Part shown: piece after piece, positions 52,826 to 62,969 of the stretch | Layout: each line of letters starts with the position of its first letter | How positions within the stretch are numbered: the first letter of the stretch is position 1 | Assembly (NCBI GenBank): GCA_011033025.1 | Contig: WFMF01000028.1 | Span: forward strand, 186,001-250,000 | Direction: 5' to 3' | From: Beroe forskalii | Taxonomy: Eukaryota > Ctenophora > Nuda > Beroida > Beroidae | Length of the DNA stretch: 64,000 bases | Position numbers and translations under genes: made by a program | The notes under the pieces: model-generated | The model's input: the letters and a program-made list of their open reading frames with translations, nothing else | Databases searched by the model: none | Told to the model about the DNA's origin: nothing

Positions 52826-53150
52826 CCTCTAACGAGTATAAATCCATCCCTCATGATTACTTCAATGAGTTTAAATCCAACCCTCGTGATATTTCTAATG
52901 GGTATAATCCAACCCCTCGTGATTTCTCTGGTGAGTATAAATCCAACCCCTCGTGATTTCTCTAGTGAGTGTAAATCCAACCCCTCGCGATTTCTCTAGT
53001 GAGTATAAATCCAACCCCTCGTGATTTCTCTAATGAGTATAAATCCAATCCCTCGTGATCCCATTAATGACTAAATGAGTATTGATCTCCCCTCGTGATC
53101 TCTCTAATGACTTAACGAGTATTAATGTCCCCCTCGTGACTCATGTGTTC
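52826..53150. repeat. ~34-bp minisatellite just downstream of the PDE8-like stop codon
   Basis: There are about nine degenerate copies of tcgtgatttctctagtgagt plus ataaatccaacccc. The array lies 80-400 bp past the stop codon in transcript direction, so it may be transcribed as part of the 3' untranslated region. Confidence 0.85.
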
Positions 53151-53230
53151 CCCTCGTTAGGAACCACTCTGGCAGTAACCCCCCTCTCTTCCTCTGTATC
53201 TGATTCCGTCTGGTAGCTGCTCCGCCCCGC

Positions 53231-54185
53231 TCAAGTGACAGTGGAGGTGGTAGGGAGGGACATGGTGTGAGGGTAGGGGTTTTCCTCGTCGAAGCTGTCC
53301 CAGTAATTGAAGGTGTCGTTTAGCTGGTCGGTGAGGTGCCCGAATTCCAGGAACTCATTATACGCGGTGAGCAGGTCCTTGGCGAACAGGTGTATGAACA
53401 GGACCTGCGACTTGGGGATGTCGTCGAATGGCGGCAGGCTCTGCGGCAGGTCACGTGACTTCTCCTCGGCGATCTGCTCGCGGTACTCCAGGACTATGCG
53501 GTGCGCCCAGGCGCGCGCGAGGGGCACTGCGCGCGAGGGGTTGGAGATGTCCGCGCACTTCATGGCCATCCTGAGGACGAGTGTCTTGTTCTCCTGACTG
53601 ATGGGCACGTGTATGGAGGTGGTGCTGGAGTTCTCGCTCTCCTCCATACTACTGCTCTTCAGGTTCACTGCCAGGAACTTGTTGTAGTACTCGAAGTGTT
53701 GCGTCATGTCCGTGGCCAGGATCATGGAGATGATGGACTTCCTGATGGACTTGAAGGTGTCTGCGTCCAGGTGCTGGAAGATGTTGATGTTCTTCTGGTC
53801 GGTGTGGCAGGTGACTTTGAAGGTGTGAGCTGAGTGGTGGCTCTCTAACACTGCTGAGTCGTTGTACAGCACGGCCAAGTCGTGGCCCACGTTGCAGAGG
53901 AAGGCGTTGGTTCGGCCCGGATGGTCGATGTCGTGGCAGATAGACGCTATTAGCAGCGCCAGGAAGTCCGTGGGGTCTAGACACTTCTCCATGCAGTGAC
54001 TCCGGCAGAAGTACGCGGCGGCCTGCAGCACGTCCGCCGCGTGAGTTGAGTTGTGGTACGTGTTGCTGACGCGGTAGTGCGACTCTATCGTGCTCAGCCA
54101 GTTTCGCAGGATGGTCTCCTCGATCTTAAAGAGATTCAGAATCCCAAACTCCACCAGAATGTCAAAGCCGAGGTAGAACAGTGGC
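53231..54185 (-). CDS. PDE8: PDE8-like cAMP phosphodiesterase, last exon (catalytic domain and stop)
   Basis: The acceptor atcctcag|GCC at 54186 opens an exon running to the TGA at 53231-53233. It encodes PLFYLGFDILVEFGILNLFK, then HNSTHAADVL (the first metal-ligand motif), ICHDIDHPGRTN (the class I PDEase HDxDHxGxxN signature), CADISNP (the later metal aspartate) and KSQVLFIH, with the invariant glutamine that holds the nucleotide. The end is FNYWDSFDEENPYPHTM. The order, length and the PAS exon upstream fit PDE8, which hydrolyses cAMP with high affinity. All key residues I can check are present, so the enzyme should be active. GC content is higher than in the surroundings. The junction with the previous exon restores NRRPLF in frame. 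Confidence 0.93.
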
Positions 54186-54429
54186 CTGAGGATACAGCAC
54201 GTTAGTGTGTCAGAATATTAAACCGGAGGTTTTCACACAAGATATAGACTTCTTATCTGAAAATACTTTATCGATGAGTTAAGTAAAATTATCAAACTTA
54301 CAATTGAGGTTTACTCATTTTAGGAACTTATTTTCAAGAAAATTTCAATTCAAGATCATTTCGTCATTTCAAGGTAAGAACATAACAGTTTTCTTTGGCC
54401 TGGATCAACCATTTTGCTAATTTTTATAC

Positions 54430-54598
54430 CTTCGGTTGGAAAGTTTTTCCAGTTCAAATATGTCATAGTCCCACTCTTTACGCCTTTTGAGGTTTTCCTT
54501 TATCAGAATGGGGAGTGTCTGCATCATCATGGTGTTGTTGAATGCTACGGTAGACTCTGCAAAGGGCATTGTGATACTCAGGCTAAACTCCCGGAGCG
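54430..54598 (-). CDS. PDE8: PDE8-like phosphodiesterase, exon before the catalytic exon
   Basis: The minus-strand acceptor ttcatttttag precedes 169 nt reading LREFSLSITMPFAESTV through LKRRKEWDYDIFELEKLSNR, with donor AAG|gtataa. 'WDYDIFELE' is the conserved entrance to the PDE8 catalytic domain. The last codon is split and joins as AGG with the next exon. The reading frame needs two bases (CG) of a split codon at the start, but the exon at 56998-57162 ends in phase 0. So either a small exon lies in the intron, or a downstream acceptor (gggag|TTT, phase 0) is used. Confidence 0.85.
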
Positions 54599-54710
54599 CT
54601 AAAAATGAAACAACATAAAAATTAAAACAATAAAACATCTGACAACTGATTTCAAAATGTCATGAGATGTAAAAGAGAGTTTCCAGAGCTTATTATGGTG
54701 TCATTACGGT

Positions 54711-54815
54711 GACATGTCGAACTCCATCGTGCGCGGCTTTGCCCTGCGCGACTCACTGGCTATCAAACAGTGAGCCGCGCACGAAAAAGCCGCGCACGGA
54801 GGAGTTCGACATGTC
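54711..54815. repeat. Inverted repeat (MITE-like) in a PDE8 intron
   Basis: The segment starts gacatgtcgaactcc and ends with the exact complement, ggagttcgacatgtc. A second inner pair (gcgcggct / agccgcgc) makes a long hairpin in GC-rich sequence. Confidence 0.7.
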
Positions 54816-55350
54816 ATATCGTCATTGTAGCGGTAAAAGTGCCACGCAATAAGAAACTCACCCCTGTGGGAGATGATGGTGTCGCTAGTGATGGAGGGCC
54901 GCGTACCTCTTCCCTGCAAGTGAACGTAAAGCTTACGGAGGTGGCACGCGCAGAACTTGCACAGACACACGCACAAACACAACATCCTCCTACAGAGACG
55001 TTAATGAGAGATGAGAAGAAAACACGATAAAAATAATGGCAATTCGGTAATCTGCCGATGCACACCTGGGCACACAAAGGGTACAAAAAGTATCTGGAGC
55101 ACAATAAAAACGAAAATAAAAATAAAATAAAAATAAAAATAACAAGAATTGCGCCTGCAGGCTCAATCTTTGTTAGTCCCGTTGCCTCGTTTTGCAGGCG
55201 CTTAATTTCCCTCTCCAACGTACTTGAATTAACGCGCGCATGTAATGGCACGTGGGCGAAGTCGGTCCGATACACGTGCCAAATCATTGCGCGCGCTCCC
55301 GCCAATTCGTAGAACTCTTTGTAGATTTGGCCATTTTGTTTGCGCGCCAT
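54814..55350 (-). other. Open frame of 178 codons within a PDE8 intron, doubtful gene
   Basis: The frame begins MARKQNGQIYKEFYELAGAR and continues through about 65 residues of ordinary composition (STLEREIKRLQNEATGL looks helical). It then turns into a hydrophobic run coded by an AAAATAAAAAT-rich tract (read in complement) and an unlikely Cys/Val-rich tail. It is collinear with the host gene. The first part could be a small nested gene, an alternative PDE8 exon or chance. No family is recognised. Confidence 0.2.
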
Positions 55351-56890
55351 TATATTTCATTACCAATAGCGCCATTTTTGTTACGCATCAGTCATCACGA
55401 TCACATTTTCTTTGATGTCGATATCGAATGACAAACTACTGTACAATTGTTGCACTTAATAGTTCATGTTGCATCACACCGTCCCTTTACATGATTTCAT
55501 GAAGTCCAGACATGGAAAAGATTGATGAATTGATAGGTATTTCATACTGTTCAAGATTGACGATTCTGATATGATTACCGAGACAAATTTTTCATCGGAA
55601 GCCATGGTCATCATTGATTGCACTCAAATTGCTCATTGTCAATTGTTTCTAAGCTACAAGATCACTTGAAATCCAATAAGATATTGATGAGAAATTCCGT
55701 GACAGCGTGACAGTTGATAGATATTTCACCCTACTTATCCACCGCGTGGGCCACGTCTTATCATTGACATTGATAAATCAAGTTTTAAAAACTTAAAAAG
55801 GAATCAAAATTTTCAAGGTTAGGATCACCGGAGCATTGAACCCAAATAGCTGTAAGCTAGCTGCTGTGAGAACTGCACACGATGCCACTACACCAAACTG
55901 AGAAACTACACCGGCGCGAGTGATTTTATAAAGGAGCAGTTGGTTAATGCACCTCTTGCCTGTAATGGTACCTTGTTGACGAAATCTCCCTCAAATATGA
56001 GGACATCTCCCTCAAATTTGTGGACATCTCCCTCAAATTTTGTGGACATATCTCCCTCGGACTTTCCGGGCACTTTCCAGAAATTACAGTAGTTGTATTG
56101 CAAATCTGGACCTGCTATGCACACATCCTATTTCGCACCTTCCCAAACACGATCTCTGCTAACCCTCTCATTTGCCTTTTTGTAAAACAAAAACGCAACT
56201 GGAGAGGGAAAAAATAAAAATGATAGATTTCCAATCGTTAACCGTCGGAACATCTCTGGAAGTTTTACTAAACATAATTTTTATGTCAATAAGGTTCCTG
56301 TGGATCTCTAGTTACAAGTAGACACTATAAAACAATTAAATTGGAATAAGAAAAGGTGCTATAAACCACCAAACTGTCACCCAAACAAAACACAGAAAAG
56401 CAACAGAACAATAATCAATAAACAACTCGTGTCCCAGGAAAGGAGGGAGACCTCCCCTAACAGAGGGGGACCTCCCACTGAGCATGCTGGTAACTGACCG
56501 GGTCTTTATCCTGACACCTCTCTAATAACCTCGCTCTCCCACACATGCTACACCTAATTAAACCCCCTGACATTACACGCTAATCCCTGTGCACCTTGGA
56601 GACACTTCCCCATCAGGAGGGATGTGTCAGGATGATGTGAGCTAGGGATAGGACAAACAAATGTAAGATGTGCCAGGAGGCGAGCTAGGGATATGACAAA
56701 CAAATGTCACAGTTTTCAGCAAACACTCGGAGACGAAGACCTTGTGAGCAGCATCATGAAAACTAAGAATATTTTAATAGCCTATCTCCGCTGCCAAGAT
56801 GGGCTTGTGATGCTCTAAACCGTGATAACCAGGTTGTAACAATTCAACAGTCTGTCATTCAGCGCCAAGAAATGATGGCGCTGGCCATAA
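55351..56890. other. PDE8 intron sequence, no gene seen
   Basis: This is intronic sequence with a short ~21-bp repeat at about 55984-56062 (catctccctcaaatttgtgga, read in 20-base steps) and otherwise unique AT-rich DNA. I could not find the small exon that the frame argument would predict. Confidence 0.4.
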
Positions 56891-56958
56891 AAATGGTGGC
56901 ACACCACAAGTAAATATTCTAACATTGTAAGATATTTCCTTGTGGTGTGCCACCATTT
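56891..56958. repeat. Perfect 20-bp-arm hairpin next to a PDE8 exon
   Basis: The arm aaatggtggcacaccacaag (56891-56910) and its exact complement (56939-56958) enclose a 28-nt AT-rich loop whose ends can also pair. Part of the arm recurs at 56982-56995, immediately before the donor of the exon at 56998-57162, so it may fold in the pre-mRNA near that splice site. Confidence 0.8.
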
Positions 56959-56997
56959 AAATAGAGTAGTAGAATGGTGGCACAAGGAAACACAAAC

Positions 56998-57162
56998 CTC
57001 CATAAGTCCGTCCAGGAAGCCGAGTGCCTCAGGGTCCTCAGTGAGGCTGTTGGAGCCGGGGTTGTAGAGCTCGGAGGACCTTAGCATTGCCATCACGTTC
57101 TCTATGAGGTTAGGGGGCAGGTTGGGGTTGGAGTCCTGGATACTCCGTAGCGAGGAGAGGAT
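56998..57162 (-). CDS. PDE8: PDE8-like phosphodiesterase, exon between the linker and catalytic entrance
   Basis: The acceptor cttcctcccccag is followed by 55 codons, ILSSLRSIQDSNPNLPPNLI, ENVMAMLRSSELYNPG and EDPEALGFLDGLME, with donor GAG|gtttgt. It is phase 0 at both ends. The segment matches the PDE8 region just upstream of the catalytic domain, where 'LRTTELYSPQ...DDPH...DLVGGLM'-type sequence is usual. It joins the upstream exon in frame (APIIK-ILSSL). Confidence 0.85.
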
Positions 57163-57199
57163 CTGGGGGAGGAAGTCAGTAATTCCATGGTCAATTTAT

Positions 57200-57385
57200 A
57201 TCCCCATGTCAGCCTCCGTCGGCAAGACCAACTCCCCGCCCCCTTGCTAACGCCAGCATAATTACTAATTAGCCAACCCCCGCCCCCATTCTAACGCTAG
57301 CATAATTAGCCAACCCCCCATACTTACGACAGCATAATAAGACAAGCCCCTCCCCTTTCTAACGCCAACGCAATTAGCTAACCCC
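57200..57385. repeat. ~38-60-bp degenerate repeats in a PDE8 intron
   Basis: There are several copies of a taacgccagcataattagcc/aaccccc-type unit. Confidence 0.6.
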
Positions 57386-57544
57386 CATGCTCAGAAACAA
57401 GCATTTAATTTATAGTTCTGTGGTTTTATTGGGCATTTATTATACAATGGATTGGAAAAAACTTAAACCGTAAGAACTCAAAATTAGGTCATAAGATACG
57501 GAGTAACTTAGTAGGTTTTAAAATCTCAATCGTTTTGCTGACTT

Positions 57545-57675
57545 CAGCAAAGCCCTGCCCCTCCCCTGTCAAGATTAGGATAACCCCTCCCTCCCCTGTC
57601 AAGATTAGGATAACCCTTCCCTCCCCTGTCAAGATTAGGATACCCCTCCCTCCCCTGTCAAGATTAGGATAACCC
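57545..57675. repeat. ~30-bp minisatellite in a PDE8 intron
   Basis: There are four to five near-identical copies of ctcccctgtcaagattagga plus taacccctc. Confidence 0.85.
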
Positions 57676-58137
57676 TTCCTCTATTTGCTGACGGAATAAT
57701 GGAATATTAGCAAGAGCTCCCTCTCCGTCAATTTCATGGCGTCACAAGACCCCACTGAGTGACCTTATACGGTGAGCTGTGATCGTCGATGAAATACGTC
57801 AGAATACAGATACTGACGCAAGCCTTGACAGTCGGAGGGAGGGTTAAATGACGTACTGCGAACCACGTATTCAACGTTCAAGGCTATTACCCTGCACTGC
57901 CTCGTCAACATTATTTTAACAGTGTAAGATTCCAATTATTAAATTTAGTGGTGCTTCCAATATAATGAAGAATTGAAGACTATGGATTTCATTACAACGT
58001 AGTTTGTTGATTAACTGAAGATAATGAGGAAGTGTAACAGTAAATTATAATAACTCTCATAGCTGGAGAACTGGCAGGGCGGTTTCCGATGAATTAAACA
58101 TCATTATAATCCCCCTGACATCGTGTATTTCCCTTAC

Positions 58138-58278
58138 CTTGATAATGGGAGCATCCACTTGCTTAGAGAGCCGCCTGGACATGGAGTTCTGGTTCACGAC
58201 TCCGCTGTTCAGCGACGTGTTTGAGGACTCCGTACGAACTCTCCCGTTACTCATCCGACGAGGGGTCGAGTTCAACGC
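58138..58278 (-). CDS. PDE8: PDE8-like phosphodiesterase, linker exon after the PAS domain
   Basis: The acceptor cattctctccag precedes 47 codons, ALNSTPRRMSNGRVRTES, NTSLNSGVVNQNSMSRRLSK and QVDAPIIK, with donor AAG|gtaagg. It is phase 0 at both ends. The Ser/Arg-rich stretch with RRLSK and RRMS, followed by 'APIIK', is the expected linker between PAS and the regulatory helix of PDE8. RRLS is a good match to a basophilic kinase (for example PKA) site, which is inference only. Confidence 0.85.
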
Positions 58279-58628
58279 CTGGAGAGAATGGAGTTAGGTA
58301 CAACCGTGAAGGTAGGAATGTTAGGTTTAAAAAAACTTAATCACAAAAAACCTTAATCACAACTCTTTAATTTAATGCATAAATGGGTAGGTAGCTTTCA
58401 ATAATCACAGCACTTGACTGAGTCATTTTAATTGCTTGAGTCTTTAACTGTTCCATTTTAATTTGTAAACTTAGCTGGCTCATAATCTTCATTTCAAACA
58501 ACTTCTACAATCTTCTAAATCATTAGAAGTTCAGCTTTTGACTAATCTGTGGCCTGTGCGCTCAAGGCTGGGCCTTTCAGTCTTAAATAGCATCGGAATG
58601 TCATGCAACGAAGTACCGCGATTGTTAC

Positions 58629-59016
58629 CTTGTTGGTGCAGTTTTTGCATGAGGAGCTGCTAGCCTCCCTGCGTGAAGTGACGTAGTGGGAAGGCACATT
58701 ATCTGCCTCTCCGTCAAACACTGGCAGTATCTTCATCTCGAGAGGTATGGGCTCCAGACCCCCCTTCCTGTTGGTGATGACGACCCCCTCCCAGGCCTTG
58801 CCCTCCGCCTTGCACCTCTCCATGGTCTCCAGGAGGCCCGGGCCCGTCTTCTCTTCATTCACCAACACGTCAGTGGAGTTACCCACCAAGTCCTCACTCT
58901 TGTAACCTGTCAACTTCTCGAAGGAGGCGTTCACGTAGCTGCAGATACCGTCAGCATCAGTGATGTCAAGACTCTCCCTGTTGTCTTGGAGTAGTTGGAA
59001 GAGCGTGTTCGCTACT
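58629..59016 (-). CDS. PDE8: PDE8-like phosphodiesterase, PAS-domain exon
   Basis: The acceptor ctcttcttcag is followed by 388 nt: VANTLFQLLQDNRESLDITD, ADGICSYVNASFEKLTGYKS, EDLVGNSTDVL, WEGVVITNRKGG and EIPLEMKILPVF-like text (LEPIPLEMKILPVFDG), ending CKNCTNK with donor AAG|gtaaca. This is a PAS fold with the usual 'YVN-aFe-ltGY' and 'W.G...nRrK.G' motifs, found N-terminal to the catalytic domain only in PDE8 among PDEs. The exon starts with the last base of a split codon, so an upstream exon must exist; it was not found up to 64000. The downstream junction is in frame. Confidence 0.92.
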
Positions 59017-59025
59017 CTGAAGAAG

Positions 59026-59112
59026 AGGGGGGGGGGGTAATCACCAATAGTCACAGGGGACTATTGATGAAGAGGGGGGGGGGGGTAATCTCCAATAGTC
59101 ATGTAGAGGACT
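59026..59112. repeat. Short tandem duplication with poly-G runs beside the PAS exon
   Basis: Two copies of a ~60-bp segment (gaagaggggg...taatcaccaatagtc and gaagaggggg...taatctccaatagtc) lie at the acceptor of the PAS exon. The poly-G run read in complement is the acceptor's pyrimidine tract. Confidence 0.75.
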
Positions 59113-59119
59113 ATAGATG

Positions 59120-60770
59120 AACTAGCAGGCCCGTTGGGCCTGCAAACACACAGCTCACTCGGCGCTGCTACGCAGCACCTCGTTCGCAAGTTTTAAACAC
59201 TGCCATTCGAATTGATTGGATACTGTTTACCGCATCAAAAAATTCCAATTAGATCAGAAGTCGAAAGTTATGTGCAAAAATCAAATATTAAAGAAAAAAC
59301 TTTATGAAGGAGCAGAGTGGAAAATAGATCGAATTCGTCGGTTAGTCTTATAAGTGCTAAACCATGTGAGTTTTGTTCCAGCGTTCCGTTTTGATTGCAA
59401 GATGATGTTTATTCTGACAACTGATTCTCATACTGACACTGACATTGGAAAACTTTGTTTTGTTCACAGGCCAGGAACTGTCTTCGAAAACTCTTACGCC
59501 TACATTCGACTCAATTGAATTGTACACCTTGTAACCTTAACGGTTTATTTCACAACTGCACAGTTACTATTGTTTTCACAGACTCAACTTTGATTATCTA
59601 CCAACCTCTGCCACAATGAAAGCAATCCATCTGAAATATCCTCCGTTATTCAAGTTATGCCCATTCTCCATCTTGAGATCTTGAATTTGACGTTAAGAAA
59701 ACGTCAAAAATTTTCAAGTATCTACAGCATTTAACAATCGTAGCGTAATTGAAAGCACTCGCATAGAACTGATCGTAATCTGCACGTGCAAAAAATCTGT
59801 ATCCATAGCAACGGTACCATTATGCGCATCTTAGCCTTTGTTTCTCTTGATATTCTCTTGGCAAGCTCAAATTTAAACTGTGCGCCCGCACAAACAGACA
59901 TTATTCACGTGCTCTTACGAAATTATATAAGACTAGCAGGCCCGTAGGGCCTGCTATCCCCAACTCACTCGCGCTGCTACGCAGCACCTCGTTCGCAAAT
60001 TTCGAATCAACTAAATACTTTTTTACCGCATCAAAAATTCGTATCCGTTCAAAAGTTACGCGGAGCAACGTATTCAAAAACAGCATTAAATGTGAAATGA
60101 ACGCGCGCAATATGTAACCATAGCAACGCGCGTCTATTCTTCCATACTGCACGCGCCCACAAAAAGGACTAAAAACGTGACTAGCAGGCCCGTGGGCCTA
60201 TAAAATAACTCACTCGGCGCTGCTACGCAGCACCTCGTTCGCAAAAAGTCAAATCCACCAAATACTTTTTACCGCATCAAAAAATTCCAATCACATCAAA
60301 AGTTACGCAGCAACATACTCAAACAGCATTAAACAGAAATGAACCCGCGCACGCAATATGTAACCATAGCAACGCGCGCGCCTATACCAAAACTGCACGT
60401 GGGCGCTCCAAAATGTGTCTACAAAAGGACAAAAAACGTGACGGAGGTACAAAATAATATTACAGAGGTTGCGAAATTATATTAGAGATAGCAGGCCCGT
60501 TGTGCCTGCAAATACACAGCTCGCAAATTTCAACCAATGCGATTCAAATCAACTAAAAAATTTTACCGCATCAAAAAAACTCCGATCCGTTCAAAAGTTA
60601 TTAATAGAGATCGCGCAACGTAATCAAAACACCATTAACAGAAATGAGCGCGCGCGCAATTCTCCGTGCACGTGTCACCATGGTTACCCGCACAAATCGT
60701 AATGCGCGCGCGTTCCGAAGATGTTTCCGCCGTTACGACAAACAGAAAAACAGAGGTTGCGAAATTATAT
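59120..60770. repeat. Cluster of four copies of a ~290-bp repeat with two small hairpins
   Basis: Copies begin near 59123, 59934, 60181 and 60488 with ctagcaggcccgttgggcct. They continue with ggcgctgctacgcagcacct and cgttcgcaa, then a taccgcatcaaaaaattc box and agcgcgcgcaatatgtaacc-type text. The junction sequence gaggttgcgaaattatatta occurs at 60462 and 60754. gcaggcccgttgggcctgc and gctgctacgcagc are hairpins. No coding region or tRNA-like promoter is clear; the family is unknown to me. Confidence 0.8.
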
Positions 60771-60771
60771 T

Positions 60772-61575
60772 AGAGATGCTTTGAGGAATGATTTGAGGAA
60801 TAACTTGAGGAATAACTTGAGGAATGATTTGAGGAATGATTTTAGGAATGATTCGAGGAATAATTTGAGGAATGATTTGAGGAATGATTTGAGGAATGAT
60901 TTGAGGAATGATTTGAGGAATAATTTGAGGAATAATTTGAGGAATAACTTGAGGAATGATTTTAAGAATGATTCGAGGAATAATTTGAGGAATGATTTGA
61001 GGAATAATTTGAGGAATAATTTGAGGAATAATTTGAGGAATGATTTGAGGAATAACTTGAGGAATAATTTGAGGAATAATTTGAGGAATGATTTGAGGAA
61101 TGATTTGAGGAATAATTTGAGGAATGATTTGAGGAATAACTTGAGGAACAATTTGAGGAATAACTTGAGGAATGATTTGAGGAATAATTTGAGGAATAAT
61201 TTGAGGAATAAAGTGAGGAATGATTTGAGGAATGATTTGAGGAATGATTTGAGGAATGATTTGAGGAATAATTTGAGGAATAACTTGAGGAATGATTTTA
61301 GGAATGATTCGAGGAATAACTTGAGGAATGATTTGAGGAATGATTCGAGGAATAACTTGAGGAATGATTTGAGGAATGATTTGAGGAATGATTTGAGGAA
61401 TGATTTTAGGAATGATTTGAGGAATGATTCGAAGAATAATTTGAGGAATAATTTGAGGAATGATTTGAGGAATAATTTGAGGAATAATTTGAGGAATAAT
61501 TTGAGGAATGATTTGAGGAATGATTCGAGGAATAATTTGAGGAATAACTTGAGGAATAACTTGAGGAATAATTTT
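60772..61575. repeat. 12-bp minisatellite, about 66 copies
   Basis: The unit ttgaggaatgat (variants aataat, aataac, tttaggaatgat, attcgagg) repeats in strict 12-bp phase. Since 12 is divisible by 3 and the unit lacks stops, long frames open on both strands: LRND/LRNN repeats on plus, IIPQ or LFLK repeats on minus. The plus frame starts in the preceding ~290-bp repeat. I annotate DNA repeat, not gene. The same unit reappears at 63928-64000. Confidence 0.95.
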
Positions 61576-61748
61576 ATACGGTAAATACACACTTGGGTGT
61601 GTAATTACCACATTAATTCCACGAGCTTGCGAGTGGAATTCATGCAATAAATGCACGAGCTTGCGAGTGCATTTATTGGAGTAATTGCACGAGCTTGCGA
61701 GTGCAATTACGATGGTAATTTACACACTCAAGTGTGTATTTACTGTAT
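61576..61748. mobile_element. Three-hairpin (cloverleaf) palindromic element
   Basis: An outer inverted repeat (atacggtaaatacacacttg at 61576-61595, and the corresponding complement ending at 61748) encloses three separate hairpins. All three have the same 10-nt loop gagcttgcga but different stems: aattccac (61615-61622/61633-61640), aataaatgcac (61646-61656/61667-61677) and gtaattgcac (61681-61690/61701-61710). Stem changes are compensated on both sides. It directly follows the 12-bp array. I call it a MITE-like element for want of a better class; no clear target duplication was found. Confidence 0.8.
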
Positions 61749-62068
61749 TATTACCCTGCCATATACGCATCAATCAAAGTAGACGGTTTGAAACTTAAGT
61801 ATTCGAACTTAATTTTTTATGAATAATGATTAATGGGTACACTATTTCATAATTGAAACAGGCGAGAATTTTGAACAAATTTGCCAGTGATTTGTAAAAG
61901 TCAGAATCAGATCATCATCGTATCGGGGTCAATTCAGCGAATAAGTTCAAAAGTCCAAATGATACAACCAGCCCCCAGCATTGATACATACTGTTAGTGT
62001 ATGACGTAGTGTATGTATATGTACTTTACAAAAATTTCGTTTTAATCTTTCATTGCCATAAAAAAATG

Positions 62069-62961
62069 GGTAAAAGTGTCATAAGAGTTGTGATTTTTGT
62101 CCAATGGATCCATTGGATCCATCATGTCCAATGGACATGTCCAATGGACGTCCATTGGACATCCATTGGACATCCATTGGACATCCATTGAACATGACGT
62201 CCATCGGTAAAAACGTCCAATGGTGTTCAATGGATCCAATGGATCCATTGGATCCATTTTTGATGTTCAATGGACATGCTCAATGGATCCAATGGATGTT
62301 CAATGGATCCATCTGAGTGGATCCAATGGACACAATCACCAAACATGGTTTGGTAAATGGACATCAGACTGGTATTTTTGTTCATTGGATCCATTGTGTC
62401 CATTGGATCCAATGGATCCATTGTGTCCATTGAACACCATTGAACATGTCCATTGGATCCATTGTACATGGTGTCCATTGGATCCATTGTGTCCAATGGA
62501 TCCATTGTGTCCAATGGACAAAATGGATCCATTGGATCCAATGGACACAATGTTCAATGGATCCAATGGATCCAATGGACATGTCCAATGGTGTTCAATG
62601 GACACAATGGATCCATTGGATCCAATGGACACAATGGATCCAATGAACAAAAAAATACCAGTCTGATGTCCATTTACCAAACCATGTTTGGTGATTGTGT
62701 CCATTGGATCCACTCAGATGGATCCATTGAACATCCATTGGATCCATTGAGCATGTCCATTGAACATCAAAAATGGATCCAATGGATCCATTGGATCCAT
62801 TGAACACCATTGGACGTTTTTACCGATGGACGTCATGTTCAATGGATGTCCAATGGATGTCCAATGGATGTCCAATGGACGTCCATTGGACATGTCCATT
62901 GGACATGATGGATCCAATGGATCCATTGGACAAAAATCACAACTCTTGTGACACTTTTACC
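62069..62961. mobile_element. 893-bp near-perfect foldback element with 8-bp target duplication
   Basis: The ends ggtaaaagtgtc and gacacttttacc are flanked by aaaaaatg (62061-62068 and 62962-62969). The whole insert is one palindrome centred near 62515, with arms of about 445 bp. The arms are made of shuffled short palindromic words: ggatcc, tccattgga, tccaatgga and gacatgtc. MDPMDPLDP-like translations on both strands are by-products. No transposase. The design recalls Drosophila FB elements; the ggtaaa terminus and 8-bp duplication also recall the MULE at 12427-13650. Confidence 0.85.
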
Positions 62962-62969
62962 AAAAAATG

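Noticed and set aside
53307-53984. Antisense frames over the PDE8 catalytic exon
   Set aside because: They are shadows of a GC-rich coding exon; the minus-strand frame has the recognised domain.
59123-60260. tRNA or rRNA genes in the ctgctacgcagcacctcgttcgc units
   Set aside because: Small hairpins only; no acceptor stem or conserved T-loop.
60721-61584. 287-codon frame of LRND/LRNN repeats as a protein gene
   Set aside because: The 12-bp period keeps several frames open on both strands equally; this follows from the DNA repeat. There is no codon-level constraint and no flanking gene structure.
62104-62951. Multiple MDPMDPLDP-like frames
   Set aside because: They are by-products of ggatcc/ccaatgga words in a palindromic transposon, equally present on both strands.
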